Shown one piece after another: positions 36,483-44,732 of a DNA stretch of 64,000 nucleotides. The stretch covers positions 186,001 to 250,000 of the forward strand of contig NCKB01000006.1 in the NCBI GenBank assembly GCA_002279065.1. The letters run 5' to 3'. Positions within the stretch are counted from its first letter, which is position 1; the number at the start of each line of letters is the position of its first letter. This DNA comes from Lysobacterales bacterium 15-68-25. Its GTDB lineage: Bacteria; Pseudomonadota; Gammaproteobacteria; Xanthomonadales; Rhodanobacteraceae. The notes under the pieces were generated by a model that saw only the letters and a program-made list of their open reading frames with translations, searched no databases and was not told the origin of the DNA. The position numbers and the translations under genes are program-made.

Positions 36483-37079
36483 TCAGCCGCCGCTGGCCGG
36501 CACGGCCCAGGCGAGCTTCGCCAGTCGGCGCACATAGCTGCGCACGTCGGCTGGCCAGGGTTTGGTGAGCCGCTCGAAGGCCGGTTGCTCGCCGCGCCAG
36601 AACGTGCGCGAAGCCTCCTCGTAGCCGGGCAGGTCGCCGGCCAGGGTGCGCATGGCACGGTCGACGGCCTCGGCGGCCTGTCGCGCCTGGTCTTTCGCGC
36701 TGCCGGCGCGGCGCGCCTCCTCGACCAGCCGCCGCAGCGTCACCGAGGCGCCGCCGGGCTGGCGCGCCAGCCATTCCCAGTGGCGCGGCAGCAAGGTGAC
36801 CTCCTTCGGCACGACGCCCAGCTTCGGTCGTCCAGGGCCGCGCGGGGTCGATGCGGCTTCCGGCGCGGCAGCCTGCAGGCGCGCACGCACGTCCTCGGCG
36901 CTGCCGCGCAGGTCGAACTCCAGCGCATGGCCGGTGGCGTCATCGAGCACCAGCGGTGCGCCTGTGCGGTGCCGCGCCAGATGCTCGCGGACAACCAGCG
37001 CCACCTTTTCCGGCGTGCCGGAGGCGATACGGCGATGGCCGTCGAAGGCGGTGCAGCGGGTGCTGTCGGCGGGATCCAT
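36483..37079 (-). CDS. DUF2239 family protein
   Basis: 198 residues. N-terminal part: STRCTAFDGHRRIASGTPEKVALVVREHL; centre: GRPKLGVVPKEVTLLPRHWEWLARQPGGASVTLRRLVEEARR. The latter resembles a DNA- or RNA-binding motif and is characteristic of DUF2239. C-terminal helices mention DRAMRTLAGDLPGYEEASRTFWRGE. No biochemical role is known to me. It is the first gene of a two-gene unit with the MFS exporter. The predicted promoter puts the transcription start within about 2 bases of the ATG. Confidence 0.85.
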   Translation of the reverse strand: MDPADSTRCTAFDGHRRIASGTPEKVALVVREHLARHRTGAPLVLDDATGHALEFDLRGSAEDVRARLQAAAPEAASTPRGPGRPKLGVVPKEVTLLPRHWEWLARQPGGASVTLRRLVEEARRAGSAKDQARQAAEAVDRAMRTLAGDLPGYEEASRTFWRGEQPAFERLTKPWPADVRSYVRRLAKLAWAVPASGG

Positions 37080-37086
37080 GGTGCCG

Positions 37087-37130
37087 TATTTGACCCGGGT
37101 AAAATGCCCGCGTCAATATCACCCGGGTAA
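37087..37130. promoter_or_regulatory. Divergent promoters with two ACCCGGGT operators
   Basis: Two copies of the symmetric ACCCGGGT core lie at 37093-37100 and 37121-37128, the first inside TTTGACCCGGGTAAAA. On the minus strand TTGACG (37116-37111) and TCAAAT (37093-37088) are 17 bases apart, with one operator at the -10 edge. On the plus strand TTGACC (37090-37095) and TCAATA (37113-37118) are also 17 apart. The sites fit a dimeric repressor controlling both the DUF2239-MFS pair and the EamA gene. Confidence 0.6.
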
Positions 37131-37210
37131 ATTCACCGGCCGCGCCATCCGGCGCGATGCGCAAGCCGGCCGGTCCGGTTATCGTGGCGGGCTTTTGCGG
37201 ATGGAACGCC

Positions 37211-38068
37211 ATGCTCTCCCTGTGCCTCGCCATCCTGTGCAGCGTGCTGGTGTCGGTCTGGCTGAAGCTGGCCCGCCGCTTGGCGCTCGACGTGCCGCAG
37301 ATGGTGGCGTGGAACTACCTCGCTGCCGGTGCGCTGGTGGCGCTGGTGCTGCATCCGTCGCTGGAACCGCTGCGCCGGGCGGACGCACCGCGCTACACAC
37401 TGCTCGCGCTGGCGATGCTGCTGCCGGCGATCTTCCTCGCGCTCGGCGCTTCGGTCCGGCACGCCGGTATCGTGCGCTCGGAGGTCGCACAGCGACTTTC
37501 GCTGCTGCTCTCGCTGTTGGCGGCCTTCGTGTTGTTCGGCCAGGCACCGACCGCGCGCATGCTGGCCGGCCTCGCGCTCGGCCTGGTCGCGCTGCTGGCG
37601 ATGGTGTGGCGCGGCGGGCGCCAGGCCCGCGGGGAGGGCGTGGCCGCGTGGCTGTGGCCGCTGGTGGTGTTCGCCGGCTTCGGCGCGATCGACATCCTGC
37701 TCAAGCGTGTCGCCGCCGCCGGCGTGCCGATTGCCGCCTCGCTGCAGGCGATGTTCGCCCTCTCGCTGCCAGTGGCGCTGGGCTTCGCGTTGATCGCACG
37801 CCAGCGCGGCGGTGCGCGCTTCACCGCGCGCAGCCTGGCCGGCGGCCTGCTGCTGGGCGTGATCAACTTCGCCAACATCTATTTCTACCTGCGTGCGCAC
37901 GTCGTGTTGGCGCAAAATCCTGCGTTTGTGTTTGCCACGATGAACCTCGGCGTGGTCGCGCTCGGCACGCTGGTGGGCGTGATCGCCTTCCGCGAACGGC
38001 TTGGCCGCTTGAATGCGCTCGGCGTGCTGTTCGCGGCGACAGCGATCGCGCTGCTCACGCTGTCCTAG
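37211..38068 (+). CDS. EamA/DMT-family transporter
   Basis: 285 residues from ATG 37211 with about ten membrane helices in two EamA-like halves (MLSLCLAILCSVLVSVWLKLARR ... NYLAAGALVAL; later FANIYFYLRAHVVLAQNPAFVFATMNLGVVALGTLVGVIAFRERLGRLNALG). The second half ends with the family's usual F(R/K)E.L...N..G motif. Upstream in-frame starts from 37157 exist but add a non-membrane stretch. It is a metabolite or drug exporter of unknown substrate. Its promoter region overlaps that of the divergent DUF2239-MFS genes. Confidence 0.85.
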   Translation: MLSLCLAILCSVLVSVWLKLARRLALDVPQMVAWNYLAAGALVALVLHPSLEPLRRADAPRYTLLALAMLLPAIFLALGASVRHAGIVRSEVAQRLSLLLSLLAAFVLFGQAPTARMLAGLALGLVALLAMVWRGGRQARGEGVAAWLWPLVVFAGFGAIDILLKRVAAAGVPIAASLQAMFALSLPVALGFALIARQRGGARFTARSLAGGLLLGVINFANIYFYLRAHVVLAQNPAFVFATMNLGVVALGTLVGVIAFRERLGRLNALGVLFAATAIALLTLS

Positions 38069-38152
38069 GAGCGTGACTTTCGGGGGATGGCCGACTGCTC
38101 GTCGGCGCCTAGTCTCGGCGGCTTGGTCCACCACACTCCCCGGGGAATCCGC

Positions 38153-39742
38153 ATGCGTCGACTCGTTCTTGCCACCGCGCTCGCCAGCGCACTGATCAGC
38201 ACCGCCACCTTCGCCCACGACGACAAGCACGACGACGCCAAGGCCAAAGCCAAGTCCGACGCGCCGGACGCCGCGCTGGTCAAGCCGCAGTCCTCGGAGA
38301 CCGAAGGCAGCGTCACCGTCGAAGGCAAGCGCATCGACTACAAGGCGGTCGCCGGCACGCTGGTGCTGCACGGCAAGGGCGACAAGGAGAACGAGCCGAC
38401 GGTGAGCGTGTTCTACACCGCCTACTTCAAGAAGGGCGTGGCGCCGGGCAAGCGTCCGGTCACCTTCATCTACAACGGTGGCCCCGGCTCGGCCACGGTG
38501 TGGCTGCACATGGGCGCGTTCGGTCCCAAGCGCGTGGTCACCAGTGACGACACCCACACCCCGGCCGCGCCCTACGGCCTGGTCAACAACGACTACAGCC
38601 TGCTCGATGCTTCCGACCTGGTGTTCATCGACGCGCCCGGCGCCGGCTTCAGCCGCCTGATCGCCGACGACAAGGATCCGGCCAAGCGCGCCGACCAGAT
38701 GAAGGAACGCAAGAAGGACATCTACAGCGTCGACGGCGACGGCCACGCGTTCGCGCAGTTCATCACCCAGTTCCTGTCCAAGTACGACCGCTGGAATTCG
38801 CCCAAGTACCTGTTCGGCGAGAGCTACGGCACCACCCGCTCGGCGGTGCTGGCCAACGACCTGGAGAACGAGGACAGCGTCGACCTCAATGGCGTGATCC
38901 TGCTTTCGCAGATCCTCAACTTCGACAACTCCATCGACGGCCCCGAGCACAACCCGGGCATGGACCTGCCCTACGTGCTGGCGCTGCCGACCTTTGCCGC
39001 CACCGCCTACTACCACCACAAGCTGCCGCAGCAGCCGGCGGCGCTGGAGCCGTTCCTGGCCGAGGTGGAGCAGTTCGCCGGCGGCGACTACGCCAATGCG
39101 CTGTTCGCCGGCGCCACGCTGGATGCCACGCGCAAGCAGGCGATCGCGCAGAAGCTGCACGAGTACACCGGCCTGCCGGTCGACTACCTGGTGAAGGCCG
39201 ATCTGCGCGTCACCGGCGGCATGTTCGAGCACGAGCTGCAGACCGATGGCGACATCACCACCGGCCGTCTCGACAGCCGCTTCTCCGGCCCCTCGCTCGA
39301 TCCGCTGAGCAAGAGTGCCGAGTACGACCCGCAGTCCTCGGCGATCAGCTCGGCCTACGTGGCGGTGTTCAACGACTACGTGCGCCAGCAGCTCAAGTTC
39401 GGCCAGAACCAGACCTACCGCCTGTTCGCCGACATCGACGACTGGGGCATGAAGCACGACGGCCACGACGGCGCCATGAACGTGATGGGCGACCTGGCGA
39501 TGGCGATGAAGACCAACCCGAACCTCAAGGTCTTCCTCAACGGCGGCTACTACGACCTGGCCACGCCGTTCTACGCCGCCAAGTACGAGATGGACCACCT
39601 GCCGATCCCGGCCTCGCTGCAGAAGAACATCAGCTACGCCTGGTACCCGTCCGGCCACATGGTCTACGCCCACGAGGCCTCGCTGAAGGAACTGCACGAC
39701 AAGGTGGCCAAGTTCATCGAGAGCACCGACAACGTGAAGTGA
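38153..39742 (+). CDS. S10-family serine carboxypeptidase, exported
   Basis: 529 residues with a signal peptide (RLVLATALASALISTATFA), then a Lys/Asp/Ala-rich linker. The oxyanion region FIYNGGPGSATVWLHMGAFGP and the nucleophile elbow FGESYGTTRS (Ser224) are as in S10 peptidases. The acid and base of the triad are in FLNGGYYDLATPFYA and WYPSGHMVYAHE near the C-terminus. It would trim C-terminal residues from peptides in the periplasm at acid pH. It stands alone; GGGGAA precedes the start. Confidence 0.93.
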   Translation: MRRLVLATALASALISTATFAHDDKHDDAKAKAKSDAPDAALVKPQSSETEGSVTVEGKRIDYKAVAGTLVLHGKGDKENEPTVSVFYTAYFKKGVAPGKRPVTFIYNGGPGSATVWLHMGAFGPKRVVTSDDTHTPAAPYGLVNNDYSLLDASDLVFIDAPGAGFSRLIADDKDPAKRADQMKERKKDIYSVDGDGHAFAQFITQFLSKYDRWNSPKYLFGESYGTTRSAVLANDLENEDSVDLNGVILLSQILNFDNSIDGPEHNPGMDLPYVLALPTFAATAYYHHKLPQQPAALEPFLAEVEQFAGGDYANALFAGATLDATRKQAIAQKLHEYTGLPVDYLVKADLRVTGGMFEHELQTDGDITTGRLDSRFSGPSLDPLSKSAEYDPQSSAISSAYVAVFNDYVRQQLKFGQNQTYRLFADIDDWGMKHDGHDGAMNVMGDLAMAMKTNPNLKVFLNGGYYDLATPFYAAKYEMDHLPIPASLQKNISYAWYPSGHMVYAHEASLKELHDKVAKFIESTDNVK

Positions 39743-40118
39743 CCGCTCGGGGCGGGCCGTTCGCGGCCCGCCCCACCCGAGGTGTTGTCCCTTTGCTTGG
39801 GACGATACGAGCCGCGCGTGGTCGGGTACCAGTTCGTATCCGATGCAAGCGCCAGGCGCGGTCCGGCTGTCGACCAAAACAGAGGATTGGGGGCGCCGAC
39901 TACCGCAAGCTCAACCGGCACCTCATATCCCAATGCCGTCATTCCGGCGAAAGCCGGAATCCAGCGTCTTAGAGTGATCAGCCAGAGGCACTAGATGGCC
40001 GGCATTCGCCGTTGAAAGTCACCTCCGGCTTTCGCCGGAATGACGACTCGGGATGCGTGCCGTCTTGAGATGTCCAGGCCAGTCGCTACGATCCTCTTTT
40101 TTGCCAGCGACGCCCGCC
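39743..40118. other. Intergenic stretch with REP-like pair, no gene
   Basis: A compact GC-rich repeat of the peptidase tail (ggcgggccg ttcgcggcccgcc, about 39751-39775) probably terminates the carboxypeptidase transcript. The rest is AT-richer and non-coding by eye, and ends with the REP-like pair at 39938-40044. Confidence 0.5.
39938..40044. repeat. REP-like inverted pair (CGTCATTCCGGCGAAAGCCGG type)
   Basis: The 5' unit (39938-39964) contains the small hairpin TTCCGGCGAAAGCCGGAA. Its inverted copy (40022-40044) reads CTCCGGCTTTCGCCGGAATG. The two units face each other across 57 bases, the layout of a REP doublet (BIME/REPIN). Such CGTCATTCC..GGAATCCAG repeats are widespread in proteobacterial genomes. 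Confidence 0.8.
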
Positions 40119-40490
40119 ATGCGCCCCCTGATCGACCGCTACCTCGACGCCTACAACCGCATCGACGTCGACGCGATGCTGCTCACCCTGCATCCGGCGA
40201 TCGTGTTCGAGAACTACGCCGGTGGCCAGCGCACGCTGCGCACCGAGGGGCTGCTCGATTTCGAGCGGCTGGCCCGCAGCACCCAACCGCTGTTCAGCGC
40301 GCGGCGCCAGGTGATCACGGCGTACCGTGAACAGGGCGACACCGCCTGGGCCGAGATCCAGTTCGACGGCACCTTCGCCATCGACCTGCCCAACGGCATC
40401 CGCGCCGGCCAGCGCATCGGCATGCCCGGCCGCTCCGAGTACCGCGTGTTCGACGGCCTGCTGGTCTACATCGCCGACCACAGCGCGTGA
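40119..40490 (+). CDS. NTF2-like (SnoaL-type) small protein
   Basis: 123 residues. The N-terminal helix IDRYLDAYNRIDVDAMLLTLHPAIVFENYAGG is followed by alternating strands (REQGDTAWAEIQFDGTFAIDLPNGIRAGQRIGMPGRSEYRVFDGLLVYIADH). This is a typical NTF2/SnoaL cone fold. These serve as small enzymes or binding domains; no specific role is visible. ATG 40119 gives the natural fold start. Confidence 0.8.
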   Translation: MRPLIDRYLDAYNRIDVDAMLLTLHPAIVFENYAGGQRTLRTEGLLDFERLARSTQPLFSARRQVITAYREQGDTAWAEIQFDGTFAIDLPNGIRAGQRIGMPGRSEYRVFDGLLVYIADHSA

Positions 40491-40514
40491 CCCGGGCCTG
40501 ATCGCCGCACCCGT

Positions 40515-40556
40515 TTGATCCCGATCAGCGCGGCCGCCTTCGGCCGGTTCTAGCCT
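40515..40556 (+). promoter_or_regulatory. FNR/Anr-type box and promoter upstream of the ubiM-like gene
   Basis: TTGATCCCGATCAG (40515-40528) differs by one base from the FNR consensus TTGAT-N4-ATCAA. A -10-like TAGCCT (40551-40556) lies where a class II FNR-activated promoter would put it (start near 40563). This implies oxygen-responsive control of the hydroxylase gene. Confidence 0.65.
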
Positions 40557-40584
40557 GCCGCCTTCCCTCAGGCGGAGACGGGCA

Positions 40585-41760
40585 ATGCAGTTGGACGTGG
40601 CAGTGGTGGGCGGCGGTCCGGCCGGTTTGTGCCTGGCTAGCGCGCTGGCCGATGCGGGGCTGGAAGTGGCGGTGCTGGAGCGCCAGCCGCTGCTGGCATT
40701 GGCCGAGCCGGCCGACGACGGCCGCGAGATCGCGCTGACCCGTGCCTCGCGCGAACGGCTGGAGCGGCTCGGCGTGTGGTCGCGGATCGATCCGGGCTAC
40801 ATCCATCCGCTGCGTGCGGCGCGGGTGATGGACGGCCGCGGCAAGCGACCGATGGAGATCGAGGCGCCGGGCCGCGGCGTGCTCGGGCATCTGGTGAGCA
40901 ACGCGCAGATCCTTCGTGCCGCGTTCGATGCGGCCAGCGCACGCCCGGGCGTGCAGATCGTCAACCATGCGGACGTGCAGGACATCGCGGTCGAGGGCAA
41001 CGGCGTACGCCTGCACTGCGCCGGCGAACTCTCCCTACGCGTGCGCCTGGCGGTGGCGGCCGACAGCCGCTTCTCGGCCATGCGCCGGCTGCTCGGCATC
41101 GGCGCACGCATGCGCGACTTCGGCCGCAGCATGCTGGTCTGCCGCATGGCGCACGAGCAGCCGCACCGGCAGGAGGCGTGGGAGTGGTTCGGTTATGGCC
41201 AGACGCTTGCGCTGTTGCCGCTGTGGGAAGGGCAGTCCTCGGTGGTGCTGACCCTGCCGCATCACCTGGCGCAGGCGATGCAGGACCTCCCGCCGGACGA
41301 ATTCGCCCGCGCCATGCAGGAGCGCTTCGAGCACCGCCTCGGCGCGATGCACCTGCTCGGCGAGCGCCACCTGTACCCGCTGGTCGGCACCTATGCGCGG
41401 CGCTTCGTGGCGACGCGCTGCGCGCTGGTCGGCGACGCCGCCGTGGGCATGCATCCGGTCACCGCGCACGGCTTCAACTTCGGCCTGCAGAGCGCCGAGA
41501 CGCTGGCCTCGCACCTGCGCGCAGCGCGACAGAGCGGGCGCGACATCGGCAGTCCCCACGTGCTGGCGGCCTACGAGCAGGCGCACCGCCGTGCCACGGC
41601 GCCGCTCTACCTCGCCACCGGCCTGATCGCCTCGCTGTACACCGACGACCGTCCGCCGGCGCGCCTGCTCCGTGGCGCCCTGATCGGTGCCGCCCGTCGC
41701 CTGCCACCGTTCCGCCAGTTGGTCGCGGCGCATCTCATGCGGCACGCACGCATCGGCTGA
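40585..41760 (+). CDS. ubiM: UbiM/UbiH-type FAD-dependent ubiquinone hydroxylase
   Basis: 391 residues. FAD dinucleotide motif LDVAVVGGGPAGLCLASALADAGLEVAVLER at the start; second motif CALVGDAAVGMHPVTAHGFNFGLQSAETLA near residue 275. Overall it matches the UbiH/UbiF/COQ6 monooxygenases, and the phrase GMHPVTAHGFN is what I associate with UbiM, the 5-hydroxylase found in several proteobacteria. It would hydroxylate a polyprenyl-phenol ring in ubiquinone synthesis using O2. The FNR/Anr box upstream is notable for an O2-using enzyme. The exact position hydroxylated is inferred. Confidence 0.75.
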   Translation: MQLDVAVVGGGPAGLCLASALADAGLEVAVLERQPLLALAEPADDGREIALTRASRERLERLGVWSRIDPGYIHPLRAARVMDGRGKRPMEIEAPGRGVLGHLVSNAQILRAAFDAASARPGVQIVNHADVQDIAVEGNGVRLHCAGELSLRVRLAVAADSRFSAMRRLLGIGARMRDFGRSMLVCRMAHEQPHRQEAWEWFGYGQTLALLPLWEGQSSVVLTLPHHLAQAMQDLPPDEFARAMQERFEHRLGAMHLLGERHLYPLVGTYARRFVATRCALVGDAAVGMHPVTAHGFNFGLQSAETLASHLRAARQSGRDIGSPHVLAAYEQAHRRATAPLYLATGLIASLYTDDRPPARLLRGALIGAARRLPPFRQLVAAHLMRHARIG

Positions 41761-41831
41761 ACCCCCGCGTCTCCGGCGACGGGACCGGACCGGGGCTGCC
41801 GCGCTAAACTGCCGGTTTTGCCCCGGAAAAC

Positions 41832-42485
41832 ATGGCGCAAGCTGCACTCCGCCCGACGGTCCGCGGGCCCACCTTCATCCGTCTGCTGGCGCGCCTGGCA
41901 GCGATGGACGTGGCTGCGCCGGGTGGGCCCGTGCCCGACCGGCTGGGCCAGTGGCTGGACTGGAAGCACGCGCTCTCGCTCGCCGCTGCGCTCGACGGCC
42001 ACCCGGCGACGCACGAGACGAGCGCCGCGACGCTGGACGATCTGCCCGCCGAGTGCGCACGGGCGCGCGACACCCTGCGGGCTGCCATTCGCAACGAGAC
42101 GCTGCTCGCCGCCGATGCCCCGGCCGCGGCCGAGCCCGACTTCGCGCCGTATCGCCAGGCTTACCTCGCCCGCCAGCGCGCGATGCAGGCCGCCACCGGC
42201 CGCCTGCGCGGCAAGCTGCGCGATGCTCTGGCCCAAGGGCCGGCCGATGCGGCACGACTGGCCGACGTCGACGCGGTGATGGAAGTGGCGCTCACGCCGC
42301 GCGAGCACGCCCTGCTGGCGAAAGTGCCGGCGCTGCTGGAGCAGCGCTTCGAGCGCCTGCGTGCGGGCGGAACCATCCCATGGCTCGATACCTTCCGCCG
42401 TGACATGCAAGGCGTGTTGCTGGCCGAGCTGGATCTTCGTTTTCAACCGGTCGACGCGCTGCTCGCGGCGCTTCGCACCTCCTGA
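41832..42485 (+). CDS. DUF3348 family protein of the stator-like cluster
   Basis: 217 residues, soluble and mostly helical, without signal peptide or membrane helix. N-terminus RPTVRGPTFIRLLARLAAMDVAAPGGPVPDRLGQWLDWKHALSLAAALDG; C-terminus IPWLDTFRRDMQGVLLAELDLRFQPVDALLAAL. The pattern is that of DUF3348, of unknown function. It precedes the DUF802 gene by 11 bases in the same orientation, so it is likely a cytoplasmic partner of the membrane complex. A role in assembly or gating is only a guess. Confidence 0.8.
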   Translation: MAQAALRPTVRGPTFIRLLARLAAMDVAAPGGPVPDRLGQWLDWKHALSLAAALDGHPATHETSAATLDDLPAECARARDTLRAAIRNETLLAADAPAAAEPDFAPYRQAYLARQRAMQAATGRLRGKLRDALAQGPADAARLADVDAVMEVALTPREHALLAKVPALLEQRFERLRAGGTIPWLDTFRRDMQGVLLAELDLRFQPVDALLAALRTS

Positions 42486-42496
42486 CGCGGTATTCC

Positions 42497-44593
42497 ATGT
42501 CCAAGAATCTTCTCCTCGCTGCCGTGTTCGCGCTGGGCCTCGCCGCCATCGGCTGGATCGTCCTCGGCTATATCGGCTCCAACCCGCTCGGCGTGGCCGT
42601 CGCGCTGCTGATCGGCGCGGGTTATCTCGCCGGTGCTCTGGAGCTGTTCCGCTACCGCCGGGCCACCGCCACGCTGCGCGCGGCCGTGGACGACCTGGGC
42701 GAGACGCCCGCCGAGCTCGGCCGCTGGCTGGAGCGCCTGCATCCCGGCCTGCGCCACGCCGTGCGCCTGCGCGTGGAAGGCGAGCGCGTGGCGCTGCCGG
42801 CGCCGGCGATGACGCCCTACCTGGTCGGCCTGCTGGTGCTGCTGGGCATGCTCGGCACCCTGCTCGGCATGATGGCCACACTGCGCGGCACCGGCATGGC
42901 GCTGGCGAGCGCCAGCGACCTGGCGGCAATCCGCGGCGCGCTGGCCGCGCCGATCAACGGCCTGGGCTTCGCCTTCGGCACCTCCATCGCCGGTGTCGCC
43001 AGCTCGGCGATGCTCGGCCTGCTCTCCGCGCTGGTCCGCCGCGAGCGGCTGCAGGCGGTGCAGGCGCTGGACGCCAGGATCGCCACCACGCTGCGCGTCC
43101 ACTCGCAGGCGCACCGCCGCGAGGAAAGCTTCCGCCTGCTGCAGCAGCAGGCCGCGGCGATGCCGGCGCTGGTCGATCGCCTGCAGGCGATGGCCGCCGC
43201 GCTGGAACGGCAAAGCGCCGCCGCGCACGAGCGCCAGCACGCCGAACAACAGGCCTTCCACCGCCACACCGAGGAGGTCTACACGCGCCTGGCCGAGTCG
43301 GTCGAGCGGTCGCTGAAAGACAGCGTGGCCGACAGTGCGCGCACCGCCAGCCAGGTGCTGCAGCCGGTGGTGGAATCCACCCTCGCCAGCCTCGCCCGCG
43401 AGTCCGCCGCCATCCAGGCCCGCGTGAGCGAGGCCGTGCAGCGCCAGCTCGACGGCCTCGCCAGCGGCTTCGACAGCACCGCGCGTACCGTCACCGGCAT
43501 CTGGAACGACGCGCTTGCCCAGCACCGCCAGACCAACGCCGCCCACGCGCAGGCGCTTGGCGAGGCGCTCGCGCGTTTCACCGACACCTTCGAGCAGCGC
43601 TCGTCCACCCTGCTGGACGGCGTCGCCAACCGCCTCGACGCCAGCGCCGAGCGCACCGCCGAAGCCTGGAACGCCGCGCTGGCGAAGCAGGACGCCACCC
43701 ACGCCGAACTCGCCGACCGCAACCAGCAGGCGCTCGTCGCTGCGGGCGAAGCCTTCGCGTCGCACGCCACCGCGCTGGTGCAGGCGGTGGACCGCTCGCA
43801 CGCCGAGCTGCAGTCCGCGTTGGCAGCGCGCGACGAGCAGCGCCTGGCCGCCTGGGCGCAGCGGCTCGACGCCCTCACCGCCGAGCTCTCCACGCAGTGG
43901 ACCGCCACCGGCGAGGCCACCGCCCAGCGTCAGCAGGCCATCTGCGACACGCTGGAAAAAACGGCGGGCGACATCGCCGCGCGGACCCAGGCCCACGCCA
44001 GCCAGACCCTCGCCGAGATCGCCCGCCTGGTGGAGGCCGCGTCCGAGGCGCCACGCGTGGCGGCCGAAGTGGTCGGCGAGCTGCGTCAGAAGCTGTCCGA
44101 CTCCATGGTGCGCGACACCGCCATGCTGGAGGAGCGCAGCCGCCTGCTGGCCACGCTGGAAACCCTGCTCGACGCGGTCAACCACGCTTCCACCGAGCAA
44201 CGCAGTGCGGTCGACGCGCTGGTCAGCACCTCGGCCGAGCTGCTCGACCGCGTCGGCAGCCGCTTCGCCGCGCAGATCGAAAGCGAGACCGGCAGGCTCG
44301 ACCACGCCGCCGCCCAGCTCACCGCCAGCGCCGCCGAGGTCGCCAGCCTGGGCGAAGCCTTCGGTGCCGGCGTGGCGCAGTTCGGCCAGACCAACGACGC
44401 GCTGATGGAGCGCCTGCAGCAGGTCGCCACCGCGCTGGACGCCTCGCTCGCCCGCAGCGACGAGCAGCTCGCCTACTACGTGGCGCAGGCGAAGGAAGTG
44501 GTTGAGCTCAGCGTGCTCTCGCAGCAGCAGATCCTCGCCGACATGCAGCAGCTCGCCGGCCGCCGCGCGCCGGGCAAGGCGGCCAAGGCATGA
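42497..44593 (+). CDS. DUF802 protein: MotA/ExbB/ZorA-like channel with a long helical tail
   Basis: 698 residues. Four membrane helices: about 5-23, 32-50, 106-128 and 155-180. Helices 3-4 (LVGLLVLLGMLGTLLGMMATLRG ... DLAAIRGALAAPINGLGFAFGTSIAGVASSAML) carry the LGxLGTxxGM and the A..GL.(F)A...S..G.A.S small-residue pattern of MotA/TolQ/ExbB proton channels. From about 190 to the end lie over 500 residues of Ala/Glu/Arg/Gln-rich helix (for example ESVERSLKDSVADSARTASQVLQ), a coiled-coil tail into the cytoplasm like that of ZorA. The gene after it encodes a MotB-like partner. DUF802 has no assigned role that I know of. Confidence 0.85.
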   Translation: MSKNLLLAAVFALGLAAIGWIVLGYIGSNPLGVAVALLIGAGYLAGALELFRYRRATATLRAAVDDLGETPAELGRWLERLHPGLRHAVRLRVEGERVALPAPAMTPYLVGLLVLLGMLGTLLGMMATLRGTGMALASASDLAAIRGALAAPINGLGFAFGTSIAGVASSAMLGLLSALVRRERLQAVQALDARIATTLRVHSQAHRREESFRLLQQQAAAMPALVDRLQAMAAALERQSAAAHERQHAEQQAFHRHTEEVYTRLAESVERSLKDSVADSARTASQVLQPVVESTLASLARESAAIQARVSEAVQRQLDGLASGFDSTARTVTGIWNDALAQHRQTNAAHAQALGEALARFTDTFEQRSSTLLDGVANRLDASAERTAEAWNAALAKQDATHAELADRNQQALVAAGEAFASHATALVQAVDRSHAELQSALAARDEQRLAAWAQRLDALTAELSTQWTATGEATAQRQQAICDTLEKTAGDIAARTQAHASQTLAEIARLVEAASEAPRVAAEVVGELRQKLSDSMVRDTAMLEERSRLLATLETLLDAVNHASTEQRSAVDALVSTSAELLDRVGSRFAAQIESETGRLDHAAAQLTASAAEVASLGEAFGAGVAQFGQTNDALMERLQQVATALDASLARSDEQLAYYVAQAKEVVELSVLSQQQILADMQQLAGRRAPGKAAKA

Positions 44594-44602
44594 ACCCGAA
44601 CC

Positions 44603-44669
44603 CCTGTAGGAGCGCACCCTGTGCGCGACCACCAAGCGTCCAGTCGCGCACAGGGTGCGCTCCTACAGG
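44603..44669. repeat. REP-like perfect hairpin (GTAGGAGCGCACCCTGTGCG type)
   Basis: Two 27-base arms (44603-44629 and 44643-44669) are exact reverse complements around a 13-base loop. The sequence core is GTAGGAGCGCACCCTGTGCG, the kind of repeat seen in many copies in Pseudomonas and Xanthomonadales genomes. It sits between the DUF802 and MotB-like genes, where it could set their expression ratio. Confidence 0.88.
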
Positions 44670-44732
44670 AAGCCGTAGGGAGCCCGTGGCCCCGACCGGC
44701 ACGAACCATCCGCTCATCGCCCGTCCCGCCCC

